Below are positions 43,492-51,941 of a stretch of 64,000 nucleotides of DNA, in pieces. A model generated the notes under the pieces. It saw only the letters and a program-made list of their open reading frames with translations, was not told the origin of the DNA and made no database searches. How positions within the stretch are numbered: the first letter of the stretch is position 1; every line of letters begins with the position of its first letter. The position numbers and the translations under genes are program-made. Source of the stretch: CAWIHS01 sp963836005. GTDB taxonomy: Bacteria; Pseudomonadota; Gammaproteobacteria; GRL18. Location: NCBI GenBank assembly GCA_963836005.1, contig CAWIHS010000002.1, positions 682,001-746,000 of the forward strand, read 5' to 3'.

Positions 43492-44458
43492 GGTGTTTTT
43501 TATGTTTTCTGACTCTTCTGGGTTTTTGACGGTATAACTTGGGCATACCTTCAGGACGAGTTTTAAAACGCCGATGTAGCCACAGATATTGTTCCGGTGC
43601 TGTTCTGATCAGTTTTTCCAGCAGTTGATTGGTCAGCAGGGCGTCCGCTGCTTCTGATTCGCCGGGAAAATTTTCCAGTGGCGGGTAAATGATAATTTTA
43701 TAACCCCGGCCTTTTTCAAGTCGCTGTGAAAAATAGGGTATCACCGGTGCTCGGGTAATTCTGGCCAGCCTGGATGTGGCAGTCTGGGTCGCCGCGAGTT
43801 GACCAAAAAAAGGCACAAAGACACTGTTTTCACGCCCGGCATCCTGATCAGTCGCAACCCATACAGCATGGTTTTTTCTGATATGGCGGATCACCGAACG
43901 TATATCATCACGGGCAAATACAGTATCAAACATACGTTTTCTGCCATTATACAACACCTGGTTAAACAGGGGGTTACGAAGTTTCTGGTAAGAAACTGAT
44001 AGCTCATGCTCATAAGTGAAAAAACGCCCGCTAAGCTCACTGGTAGTATAGTGTGCACCCAGGATAATAGCACCTTTACCCTGATTCAAAGCGTTATTAA
44101 AGTGCTCTATGTTCTCAATCTGAACCAGCTTTTTGAGTTTTTTTTCACTTCCCCACCAGCTCATGGCTGCTTCGAAAATAGTCATCCCCATGGCGTGAAA
44201 ATGATCCCGCACAAGTTTTTCCTGTGCCTCGCTGGAGAGTTCAGGAAAACATAGGCGGATATTGGTCTGGGCAATTTCGCGGCGATAGTTTGCCAGCAGA
44301 TAAAATAAATGCCCGACTATTTTGCCGATAAACAGCTGCCAGCGGTAAGGTAGATAAACAGCCAGCCGCATAAAGGCTAAGCCTGACCAGGATGGCCAGA
44401 ACCTGGGAGCAAAATAGCGGGACCAGTGTGTTGTTTCAAAAGCGGCTATAGTGGGCAT
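43484..44458 (-). CDS. lpxL: Lipid A acyltransferase (LpxL/HtrB family)
   Basis: A 324-residue LpxL-type acyltransferase that adds a secondary acyl chain to Kdo-lipid A. A membrane-anchoring N-terminal region is followed by the active-site motif GAHYTTSELSGR (HX4E), then VWVATDQDAGRENSVFVPFFG. Standard length. A second copy (LpxM type) is not in the window. It is divergent from hldE across 135 bases and followed by the LPS kinase gene. The first gene named lpxL by similarity; the exact position acylated is not provable here. Confidence 0.88.
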   Translation of the reverse strand: MPTIAAFETTHWSRYFAPRFWPSWSGLAFMRLAVYLPYRWQLFIGKIVGHLFYLLANYRREIAQTNIRLCFPELSSEAQEKLVRDHFHAMGMTIFEAAMSWWGSEKKLKKLVQIENIEHFNNALNQGKGAIILGAHYTTSELSGRFFTYEHELSVSYQKLRNPLFNQVLYNGRKRMFDTVFARDDIRSVIRHIRKNHAVWVATDQDAGRENSVFVPFFGQLAATQTATSRLARITRAPVIPYFSQRLEKGRGYKIIIYPPLENFPGESEAADALLTNQLLEKLIRTAPEQYLWLHRRFKTRPEGMPKLYRQKPRRVRKHKKHHD

Positions 44459-44593
44459 CTATACTGGTATTGATTAAAGTGTTAAGAACGACTATTTTAA
44501 GGTTTATCGACTATTTTGTCAGCCAATTATAAAAACTGATAGATTGATATTTTGTGCTATGATTACAAACACACTATAAAGCATTTCTAGAGT

Positions 44594-46069
44594 ATGCAAG
44601 TTTTAATTCCTGATTTTGAAAAAATTAAAGTGCTCGTGGTCGGTGATTTGATGCTGGATCGTTACTGGCATGGACCTACTTCGCGAATTTCCCCTGAGGC
44701 ACCGGTGCCGGTGGTTAAAATCGAAGAGTCTGAAGAACGGGCGGGTGGTGCAGGAAATGTTGCACTTAATATTGCAGTTCTGAGTGGCAAGCCCACATTG
44801 ATGGGTTTAACGGGCAATGACGAAGCGGCTGAAATTCTTGAAGATCGTTTGACTCATCATGGCGTTGACTGTCAGTTTATCAAGCTGAATGGCTGCACAA
44901 CCATTACCAAATTACGCATACTAAGCAGGCATCAGCAACTCATACGCCTGGACTTCGAGGATGGTTTTCATTCTGCAGAGGCATTTACAGAAGGTTCCAA
45001 CGCTTCGGCGCTGGTGAAAGCGTTTACCGCAGCTTTGCCAGAAACTGATGTGGTGCTTTTTTCGGACTACCGCAAGGGCACTTTACGTGAATTGCCCAAG
45101 CTTATTGCGCTGGCAAAAGCGCAGGGCAAGCAAGTCATCATTGATCCGAAGGGAAATGATTTTAGCCTCTATCAGGGAGCGACCTTACTGACGCCTAATC
45201 TGTCAGAGTTTGAAGCAATAGTGGGGCATTGTGAAACTGATCAGCAGTTGCTTGAAAAGGCTGAACGGCTGCGTGAATCGTTATCCCTGCACGCCTTGTT
45301 GATCACTCGCAGTGAAAAAGGTATGACGCTGATAGAACAGGGGCAGGAACCGATGCATATCACAACACGTGCACGGGAGGTCTATGATGTCACCGGTGCA
45401 GGCGATACCGTAATCGCAGTTCTCGCATCTGCCCTTGCAGCTGGAATGCCTTTGCCCGAGGCCACCCTGTTGTCCAATCTGGCGGCGAGTGTAGTGGTGG
45501 GCAAAGTGGGCACTGCGACAGTGACCGTACATGAATTGCGCGCAGCCATGCGTCAATTGAATGATGTTGAGCAAGGTATCGTATCTCAGCTGCGGCTTAT
45601 CGAACTGGTCCGGGACGCTAAAAATCATGGTGAAAAAGTGATCATGACCAATGGCTGCTTTGATATTCTGCATGCTGGTCATGTAACCTATCTGGAACAG
45701 GCGAAGAGTCTTGGCGATCATCTGGTGATTGCCGTCAATGATGATGATTCGGTAAAACGTATCAAAGGCCCAGAGCGACCGGTTAATAGTATGCAGCGAC
45801 GCATGCAGGTGCTTGCCGGATTGAGTTGCGTCGACTGGGTCGTGCCTTTTTATGAGGACACTCCCACGCAGTTGATCTGTTCGGTATTGCCAGACGTTCT
45901 GGTCAAGGGCGGTGACAATGATCCACATAAAGTTCCTGGAGGAGACTGTGTCAGGGAGTATGGCGGTGAAGTACTGATCATGCAATACGTGGATAATTGC
46001 TCGACTACCGGGCTGATACGCTCTATACGAGCGGCTGATGAGAGTGTCGAAAACAAAAATAATGGCTGA
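44594..46069 (+). CDS. hldE: Bifunctional heptose 7-P kinase/heptose 1-P adenylyltransferase HldE
   Basis: Makes ADP-heptose for the LPS inner core. The N-terminal ribokinase-like domain (about 1-320) begins KVLVVGDLMLDRYWHG and has the catalytic DVTGAGDT block. The C-terminal nucleotidyltransferase (about 345-475) starts TNGCFDILHAGHVTYLEQA near residue 352. Fused as in E. coli RfaE; 491 residues. It is the first gene of a set with the FAD oxidoreductase, the aldo/keto reductase and waaA. Confidence 0.96.
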   Translation: MQVLIPDFEKIKVLVVGDLMLDRYWHGPTSRISPEAPVPVVKIEESEERAGGAGNVALNIAVLSGKPTLMGLTGNDEAAEILEDRLTHHGVDCQFIKLNGCTTITKLRILSRHQQLIRLDFEDGFHSAEAFTEGSNASALVKAFTAALPETDVVLFSDYRKGTLRELPKLIALAKAQGKQVIIDPKGNDFSLYQGATLLTPNLSEFEAIVGHCETDQQLLEKAERLRESLSLHALLITRSEKGMTLIEQGQEPMHITTRAREVYDVTGAGDTVIAVLASALAAGMPLPEATLLSNLAASVVVGKVGTATVTVHELRAAMRQLNDVEQGIVSQLRLIELVRDAKNHGEKVIMTNGCFDILHAGHVTYLEQAKSLGDHLVIAVNDDDSVKRIKGPERPVNSMQRRMQVLAGLSCVDWVVPFYEDTPTQLICSVLPDVLVKGGDNDPHKVPGGDCVREYGGEVLIMQYVDNCSTTGLIRSIRAADESVENKNNG

Positions 46070-47276
46070 AGTGGATCATTTTATTGACAGATCCAGCAAT
46101 TGTGAGGTGGATATTGCCATTATCGGCGGCGGGATTGCCGGCTTATGGAGTCTGGCTCGCCTCTCGCAGCTGGGCTATGAGGTTTTATTGCTCGAGGCTG
46201 ATAGTCTAGGGTGTGAACAGACAGGGGCTTCCCAGGGGATCATCCATGGCGGCACAAAATATGCGCTAACAGGTAAATTGACCCATTCATCGCAGTCCAT
46301 CCGTCAAATGCCGGAGCGTTGGAAATCCTGTCTGCTGGGCGTGGGAGAAATTGACCTCAGCTCGGCAAGTATATTATCCAGGCACCAGTATCTTTGGTCT
46401 ACACAAACTGTTGCTTCCAGACTAAGCGGCTTTTTTGCCAGCAAGGTGATGCAAAGCCGGGTGCAGAAGCTCGATAAAGAGCAGCGTATAGCACCGTTCA
46501 ATCATGCCCGTTTTAGCGGCGAAGTCTACCAGCTGGATGAACCGGTACTGGACAGTCTAAGTGTACTTGAATCTATTCGGCAGCAATATGCCGATCAGAT
46601 TGTGCATTTTTGTGTGGATGAAATTACTGCAGAGAGTGACTATTATCAGCTGAGAGAAAATTCTCAACCGCAATCTGTTCAGGCAGGAGCCGTCATCCTG
46701 ACAGCCGGGGCCGGAAATGAACAATTACTGCAGCAACTCGGTACTGAGATGCCGGCGATGCAGCGGCGCCCATTGCATATGCCCATGCTTAAAGCCAGTC
46801 AGCAACAGTTGCCTTTGATATACGCCCACTGCCTGGGTTCCAGCGCATTACCCAGGCTGACCATTACGGCCTATCCAATGGGGGATCAAAATGTCTGGTA
46901 TCTGGGCGGAGAAATAGCCGAAAAAGGGGTCGTGCGTTCCCAATCTGAGCAAATTCGGGCTGCTGAAAAAGAATTGCTAAGCCTGATGCCGTGGCTGGAT
47001 TTTTCTTCTGTCTCATGGTCAACCCTCCGTATTGATCGGGCTGAACCCAAAATGCCTGACGGCAGCCGACCCAGCGACCCCTTTCTTTCAGTTACGGGCA
47101 AGCTAATCACTGCATGGCCGGTGAAATTAGCCATGACGCCATTGATGGCAGATGCGATAGTGGATCAAATCCAAAAATTTAAGCTGCCGCACCGGCATCA
47201 TTTAGCAACTGTGCCATTCATGCGAGCGAAAACTTCTCTGCTCCCATGGCAAAAGGTCAAGCACTGGCATACATAA
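46062..47276 (+). CDS. FAD-dependent oxidoreductase (DAO family)
   Basis: A flavoprotein of about 404 residues from ATG 46062 (an ATG at 46038 adds 8 residues; neither has a clear ribosome site). The dinucleotide fold is IAIIGGGIAGLWSLARLSQLG, with GASQGIIHGGTKYALTG as the family's second motif; this resembles glycerol-3-phosphate dehydrogenase/D-amino acid oxidase-type enzymes. The substrate is unknown. It overlaps hldE by 8 bases, so a link with LPS sugar metabolism is possible but unproven. Confidence 0.8.
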   Translation: MAEVDHFIDRSSNCEVDIAIIGGGIAGLWSLARLSQLGYEVLLLEADSLGCEQTGASQGIIHGGTKYALTGKLTHSSQSIRQMPERWKSCLLGVGEIDLSSASILSRHQYLWSTQTVASRLSGFFASKVMQSRVQKLDKEQRIAPFNHARFSGEVYQLDEPVLDSLSVLESIRQQYADQIVHFCVDEITAESDYYQLRENSQPQSVQAGAVILTAGAGNEQLLQQLGTEMPAMQRRPLHMPMLKASQQQLPLIYAHCLGSSALPRLTITAYPMGDQNVWYLGGEIAEKGVVRSQSEQIRAAEKELLSLMPWLDFSSVSWSTLRIDRAEPKMPDGSRPSDPFLSVTGKLITAWPVKLAMTPLMADAIVDQIQKFKLPHRHHLATVPFMRAKTSLLPWQKVKHWHT

Positions 47277-47298
47277 TTAAATCAACCACGACACGGGC

Positions 47299-48081
47299 AT
47301 GAAACTACGTAATTTGGGTCAAACAGGTATCGCTGTGAGTCCGCTAGGACTGGGCACTGTTAAATTTGGCAGGGATCAGCAGGTCAAGTATCCCTGGCGA
47401 TTTACCATCCCCGATGATCAGACCGTGCTTGATTTACTCGCCCTGAGTCGGGATTTGGGTATTAATTTGCTGGATACGGCACCTGCCTATGGCAATAGTG
47501 AAGAACGTCTGGGGCACTTATTGACACAGCGCCAGGAGTGGATCATTGTGTCCAAAGTAGGGGAATCTTTCAGCAATGGCCAGTCACATTTCGATTTTTC
47601 TGACAAGGCCACCCGCAGCACCATTGAAAACAGTCTGCAGAAATTGAAAACGGATTACCTGGATATCGTTCTGGTTCATTCTGATGGTGATGATCGGCAG
47701 ATTATTGAGCAGGAAGATGTTATATCAACATTACAAAATCTTAAACAGCAAGGCATCATCCGGGCGATTGGACTCTCAACCAAGACCAAAGAGGGCGGAC
47801 TCTGGACGGTGAAGCATCTCGACCTGGTTATGGCGACGCGTAATATGACAGATCATACTGATGATCCGGTACTGGATCGAGCTTTGCAACTGAATAAGGG
47901 TGTGGTCATAAAAAAAGGTCTTCAGAGTGGTCATGCCGATGTAAAAGCCGGTGGACAGGGAATTGAAGATGCCGTTAAATATGTTTTTTCTCATCCTGCC
48001 GTCAGTTGCCTGATTGCTGGAACCATTAATCCGCAACATTTGCTGCAAAATGTAAGACTGGTCGAACAATTGACCGATTAA
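47299..48081 (+). CDS. Aldo/keto reductase
   Basis: A 260-residue NADPH-dependent aldo/keto reductase: MKLRNLGQTGIAVSPLGLGT start, the catalytic Asp and Tyr in INLLDTAPAYGNSEERLG, Lys in IIVSKVGES and the His in IVLVHSDGDD. The TIM-barrel is a little short at the end but complete. No substrate can be assigned. Located between the FAD oxidoreductase and waaA, 11 bases before the latter, so co-transcribed. Confidence 0.88.
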   Translation: MKLRNLGQTGIAVSPLGLGTVKFGRDQQVKYPWRFTIPDDQTVLDLLALSRDLGINLLDTAPAYGNSEERLGHLLTQRQEWIIVSKVGESFSNGQSHFDFSDKATRSTIENSLQKLKTDYLDIVLVHSDGDDRQIIEQEDVISTLQNLKQQGIIRAIGLSTKTKEGGLWTVKHLDLVMATRNMTDHTDDPVLDRALQLNKGVVIKKGLQSGHADVKAGGQGIEDAVKYVFSHPAVSCLIAGTINPQHLLQNVRLVEQLTD

Positions 48082-48091
48082 TAGCTAAAGA

Positions 48092-49432
48092 GTGGATGGT
48101 AACGTGTCACGAATCCTTTACACGGCTGTATATTATCTGCTCACCCCGCTGCTATTTTTGCGGGTGATCATCAAACACTTCAAAAGCAATGCATATAAAA
48201 ATGAACGCCAGTCATTGCGCCTGAAAGAACGTCTTGGGCTATTTTCAATCCATGCGTTCGGAAACAACACGCGTGCCGTTAACAGACCTGTGTGGATACA
48301 TACGGTATCTGTGGGCGAGTTTATCGCCGCCTTGCCGCTGATAAACAGGATACATCAGGATTTTCCGCATCTGCCGCTGGTTCTCACCTGCACCACGACT
48401 ACCGGTTCAGCGCAAATCCACAGGCTTTTTGCACAACAAATAAAATCCGGACTATTCGTGCATGTTTACCTTCCCTATGATTTGCCGGGTTCTGTACGAC
48501 GATTTATGCACAAGATAAAGCCTCGAGTGGGTATCATTATGGAAACAGAAATCTGGCCTAACCTGTTTGCAGTCGCTCAACGCAAGGCGGTTCCGCTTTA
48601 TCTTTTAAATGCGCGCATGTCCGCACGTTCCGCCAGAGGTTATCAGCGCTTTTCCAGTCTTACGGCCCAAACCCTGAGGTGTCTGTCCGGTATTGCCGCA
48701 CAAGATGCTGTGGATGCTAAGCGTCTGCTTAAACTGGGTGCAGTGAGCGAGACTATGCGCATATGCGGAAGTATCAAGTTTGACATCAAGGTGCCGCAAC
48801 AGGTGCTGGAAAAGGGTAAGCAGTTACGGCAGCAGCTGGGATGGGAAGCCAATAAAGTATTGATAGCGGCCAGTACACACCAGGGTGAAGAAGCAATACT
48901 GCTGGATATATATATGCATCTCAGAATTCGTCATCCAGCTCTGGTCATGCTGATTGTCCCGCGCCACCCGGAACGTTTTCAGCAGGTCTTTCGCTTGCTG
49001 CAAGACTCAGTTCAGCACGTCCTTAAACGTACTCAAATGGATGAGCGCAGCGGCAATAAAGCTGATATTATGCTGGGTGACACCATGGGGGAAATGATGA
49101 CTTATTTTGCCTGCGCAGATGTGGTTTTTATGGGCGGTACCCTGATGCCGACCGGAGGACATAACATCCTTGAACCCGCTGCTTTGGGACTGCCTGTCGT
49201 TTATGGACCTTATATGTTTAATTTTCAGGCTATTAGCGAACTGTTTGTGCACAATGAAGCCGCATTACAGGTTCAGGATCGTGAAGCGTTGCAGCTAGTG
49301 TTGCATCATCTGCTGGACGATAATGAGCATTGCCGGATCATGGGTGAGCATGCCAGTCAACTGATCGAACAAAACCGGGGGGCAGTGGATAAAATGTTTG
49401 CCATGATTGAACCCTGTTTATATCGAGAATAA
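48092..49432 (+). CDS. waaA: Kdo transferase WaaA
   Basis: Adds Kdo to lipid IVA. It has an N-terminal membrane anchor (LYTAVYYLLTPLLFLRV), then the GT-B fold: RPVWIHTVSVGEFIAALPLI, CTTTTGSAQI, GIIMETEIWPNLF, YLLNARMSARS and later MGGTLMPTGGHNILEPAA. The 446-residue length is a little over the E. coli enzyme. Start ATG 48092 is taken; a GTG at 48104 is also possible. It ends the hldE group, followed by a miniature element at 49457. Confidence 0.95.
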   Translation: MDGNVSRILYTAVYYLLTPLLFLRVIIKHFKSNAYKNERQSLRLKERLGLFSIHAFGNNTRAVNRPVWIHTVSVGEFIAALPLINRIHQDFPHLPLVLTCTTTTGSAQIHRLFAQQIKSGLFVHVYLPYDLPGSVRRFMHKIKPRVGIIMETEIWPNLFAVAQRKAVPLYLLNARMSARSARGYQRFSSLTAQTLRCLSGIAAQDAVDAKRLLKLGAVSETMRICGSIKFDIKVPQQVLEKGKQLRQQLGWEANKVLIAASTHQGEEAILLDIYMHLRIRHPALVMLIVPRHPERFQQVFRLLQDSVQHVLKRTQMDERSGNKADIMLGDTMGEMMTYFACADVVFMGGTLMPTGGHNILEPAALGLPVVYGPYMFNFQAISELFVHNEAALQVQDREALQLVLHHLLDDNEHCRIMGEHASQLIEQNRGAVDKMFAMIEPCLYRE

Positions 49433-49456
49433 ATATGCTCAGGCATATTTAACTTA

Positions 49457-49541
49457 GTAACTTCTCAATAAGTCCATGCAAGATCCCCTCCCCATATCAG
49501 AGGGAAGGAACTTAAACTGCACGGACTTATTGAGATGTTAC
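49457..49541. mobile_element. 85-bp MITE with 24-bp inverted ends and 8-bp target duplication
   Basis: The arms 49457-49480 and 49518-49541 begin and end GTAACTTCTCAATAAGTCC / GGACTTATTGAGATGTTAC and match at 22 of 24 positions. The octamer TTAACTTA lies directly outside both ends (49449-49456 and 49542-49549), a perfect target-site duplication. The 37-base centre has no coding capacity. Located 25 bases past the waaA stop. Confidence 0.85.
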
Positions 49542-49569
49542 TTAACTTATTGTTAACAGGTTGAATTAT

Positions 49570-49776
49570 ATGGGAAAGTATCTGCTCATCATTGGTGTAC
49601 TGATTACGTGTGTCGGCGTGATTATGATCTATGCCCCCGGGCTGCTGAAGTGGTTCGGGAATCTGCCCGGGGATATTCATATTAAAGGAGAGCACAGCTC
49701 TGTTTTTATTCCCATAAGTTCGATGATTCTAATCAGTCTGGCCATTTCGATTTTTCTGAATCTGTTTAACCGTTAG
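49570..49776 (+). CDS. DUF2905 membrane protein
   Basis: A 68-residue protein with two transmembrane helices (about 4-24 and 45-65) and the GNLPGDIHIKGE loop between, which is the DUF2905 signature. The role is unknown. The start is ATG 49570 (MGKYLLIIGV) rather than an upstream TTG. It sits directly after the MITE; its promoter may therefore be in or before the element. Confidence 0.85.
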   Translation: MGKYLLIIGVLITCVGVIMIYAPGLLKWFGNLPGDIHIKGEHSSVFIPISSMILISLAISIFLNLFNR

Positions 49777-49865
49777 AGCCGCTGATTCATTGCTGAAAAT
49801 CGCATAAAACTTATGTTAGACTCTGCGCTTCGATTAACTGTTGGTGATTTATCAGGATATTTAAT

Positions 49866-50255
49866 ATGAAATGGTTTATTAGAATGTTCTTTAGAACCGT
49901 CCGTCTACTGCTGCTTCCATTTATCCTTCTCTGGGACAGGCTGACAACACCCGAAGGTATAGAACGTGCGGCGCATGAGCAGGAAGTAATTGATCAGCAA
50001 ACGAAAAATCTGTTCCTGTATCAATTTGCCAGCTGTCCATTTTGCATCAAAGTCAGAAGAGAAATGAAGCGCCTGTCTCTGAATATAGAGACCCGTGATG
50101 CACAGCATAACCAGCAATACCGCGATGAATTATTAACTGACGGCGGACAGATTAAAGTCCCTTGTCTGAAAATAGTCGGCTCTGGCGGTGAGGTCTCATG
50201 GATGTATGAGTCGGCAGATATTATCCGCTACTTACAGGAAAAATTTGCCGCATAG
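49866..50255 (+). CDS. Glutaredoxin domain protein with N-terminal membrane segment
   Basis: A 129-residue thioredoxin-fold protein. Residues 1-24 form a basic and hydrophobic membrane anchor or signal-like segment. The active site is Cys57/Cys60 (ASCPFC), followed by the cis-Pro loop (QIKVPCLKI) and a YESADIIRYL helix. A membrane-anchored glutaredoxin-like reductase; the partner is not known. It is convergent with the hemerythrin gene (25 bases between stops). Confidence 0.85.
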   Translation: MKWFIRMFFRTVRLLLLPFILLWDRLTTPEGIERAAHEQEVIDQQTKNLFLYQFASCPFCIKVRREMKRLSLNIETRDAQHNQQYRDELLTDGGQIKVPCLKIVGSGGEVSWMYESADIIRYLQEKFAA

Positions 50256-50280
50256 AGGGCTAGCCAGGTTGAGTCGTTAT

Positions 50281-50850
50281 TTATTTTTTTAGCTTTATGC
50301 CGCGACGTTTGGCAATAGCCTTGCCCATCTGCATAAATGTCTCTTCATCAATGCGCTGTTTGGCAAAAGGAAAAATTTCAACATTCTCTATTTCCGCATG
50401 GTGAGCCAGTTCAGAGGCAAATTGTATCGCCAGCTCATTTAATTGAGCAAATGCATCTGACTGGTTTTTCAGCATCATATCGAGCTGATCCCACAAGGCA
50501 TCGGTTTCGACGTGTTCCTTGACCAATTGATTGATCAGCTCTAATTGTGCTTTTATTTCAGGATCCTGCAGCTTCGGGTCGAGGGCTATAATGGCTGGAA
50601 ACAGATGTAATTCTTCGTCTTTGTGGTGCTCCGCGGCGGCTATATTGAAATAGCGTCTAATTTGTTCTACCGAAATTTTACTACTTTCACTCCATCCCTC
50701 GAGCTGGAGGATTTCACTGAGTTTGACCAGAGCAGAAGAGAAACGCAGGATTTTCTCATGACAGTCAGTTAACAGCGTCAGTGGTTCGGCAAAGACTTCT
50801 GATGAGATAGGATCGTGTTTTTTTTTAAATAGCTGATCAAGACTCAGCAT
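50281..50850 (-). CDS. Hemerythrin domain protein
   Basis: A 189-residue protein with hemerythrin-type iron ligands: CHEKILRFS, AAAEHHKDEELHLFPAI and HHAEIENVEIFPF supply the His and Glu/Asp of a di-iron site. Such proteins bind O2 or NO, or guard against oxidative stress. No signal peptide. The start ATG 50850 is preceded by TTGAGGTCATGCA. It lies between the glutaredoxin gene and pcm. Confidence 0.82.
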   Translation of the reverse strand: MLSLDQLFKKKHDPISSEVFAEPLTLLTDCHEKILRFSSALVKLSEILQLEGWSESSKISVEQIRRYFNIAAAEHHKDEELHLFPAIIALDPKLQDPEIKAQLELINQLVKEHVETDALWDQLDMMLKNQSDAFAQLNELAIQFASELAHHAEIENVEIFPFAKQRIDEETFMQMGKAIAKRRGIKLKK

Positions 50851-50882
50851 TGCATGACCTCAACTGAAAGAGCAGATGATTT

Positions 50883-51545
50883 CTAAAAATTAAAGACACT
50901 GGGCTGCTGAGCATTTTCCAGAGGCTGTAAAACAGTCTCAAATAGAACTTCTGTAGAAAAACTGTTTTCAGAGACCCGGGTTATCAATGTAGCCGCCATA
51001 TTATCACCCGTACCTGCGACGGCAAACAGACGTCCGCCTGCAGCCAGAGCGTATTTAAATTCATCGCTAATGAGGGGCACGGAAGCCGTCAGAATAATGA
51101 CATTATAGGGGCCTTCCTGGGTGTATCCGTCGGCAGCATCAGCTATTGCAAAGCTAACATTATCAATGCCTTCAGACGCCAGTCTCTGCTGCGCCTGCTG
51201 GCTCAGATCTTCGTACAGTTCAACACTGTGAACATGCTTGGCCAAAGTGGCCAGCAGCGCTGTCAGATAGCCGCTACCGGTACCTATTTCAAGTACAGTA
51301 TCGCTTTTTTTAACCTGCACGGACTGTAAAATCCTGGCTTCCATTTTCGGCGCCAGCATATGTTGTGCATGACCAATGGGTAATTCTAAATCCGCAAAAG
51401 CCAGGTTCCTGTATTCATCCGTAATGAAGTTTTCTCGGGGAATCATTTCCATAACATCAAGCGCTGCCTGGTCGATAACATTCCAGGGACGGATCTGTTG
51501 TTCAATCATGTTGTGTCTGGCTGTTTCAAAATTCATCTCGATCAT
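50883..51545 (-). CDS. pcm: Protein-L-isoaspartate O-methyltransferase family
   Basis: A 220-residue PCMT-family protein: MIEQQIRPWNVIDQAALDVM start, AFADLELPIGHAQHM, VLEIGTGSGYLTALLATL as SAM motif I and YNVIILTASVPLI. True Pcm enzymes repair isoaspartyl residues; short relatives of this type (upstream of tolC in some genomes) may have other roles. The start at 51545 has AAGG seven bases before it. Single gene, divergent from thiC. Confidence 0.85.
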   Translation of the reverse strand: MIEMNFETARHNMIEQQIRPWNVIDQAALDVMEMIPRENFITDEYRNLAFADLELPIGHAQHMLAPKMEARILQSVQVKKSDTVLEIGTGSGYLTALLATLAKHVHSVELYEDLSQQAQQRLASEGIDNVSFAIADAADGYTQEGPYNVIILTASVPLISDEFKYALAAGGRLFAVAGTGDNMAATLITRVSENSFSTEVLFETVLQPLENAQQPSVFNF

Positions 51546-51754
51546 ATATAAACCTTAAAGTTGTATAGCAGTATCATTCATGATTATAGAGCAAATTATT
51601 CGCTAATTCATCATGGATTTTAAGATTGTTGAACAGGCAGATCAGATATTTCAGGTATAAAACCTTGTTAACGGTCGGTAATTAAATTACTTACTTTTTA
51701 GTTGAGCAGTTGATAATTGCTTGTAATCTGCAGCAATATCCGTTATTTTCAATG

Positions 51755-51829
51755 TGGCTAGGGGTCTCCTGTACTGGGGCGAGATACACCCTTTGAACCT
51801 GATCCTGTTCATTCCGGCGTAGGGAAGCA
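51755..51829 (+). promoter_or_regulatory. TPP riboswitch
   Basis: Upstream of thiC, the thi-box core is seen: GGCTAGGGGT, GGGGCGAGATACACCC, TTTGAACCTGATCC and CCGGCGTAGGGAAGC. Base pairing of the outer and both inner stems is plausible. The usual CTGAGA is GCGAGA, and the ATAAT-type loop is TTCATTCC, so it is a divergent example. The 110 bases between it and thiC can hold the expression platform. The spacer 51546-51754 shows nothing more. Confidence 0.85.
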
Positions 51830-51941
51830 ATACCATCATCTCTGAAAGAGCTGAGTATTTTCATATTCAGTATTCAGATTTTCTGTTTTTGCATCATTTC
51901 CCTGTGCTGATTTAATCCAAACCTACTAAGTGAAGGCCATC

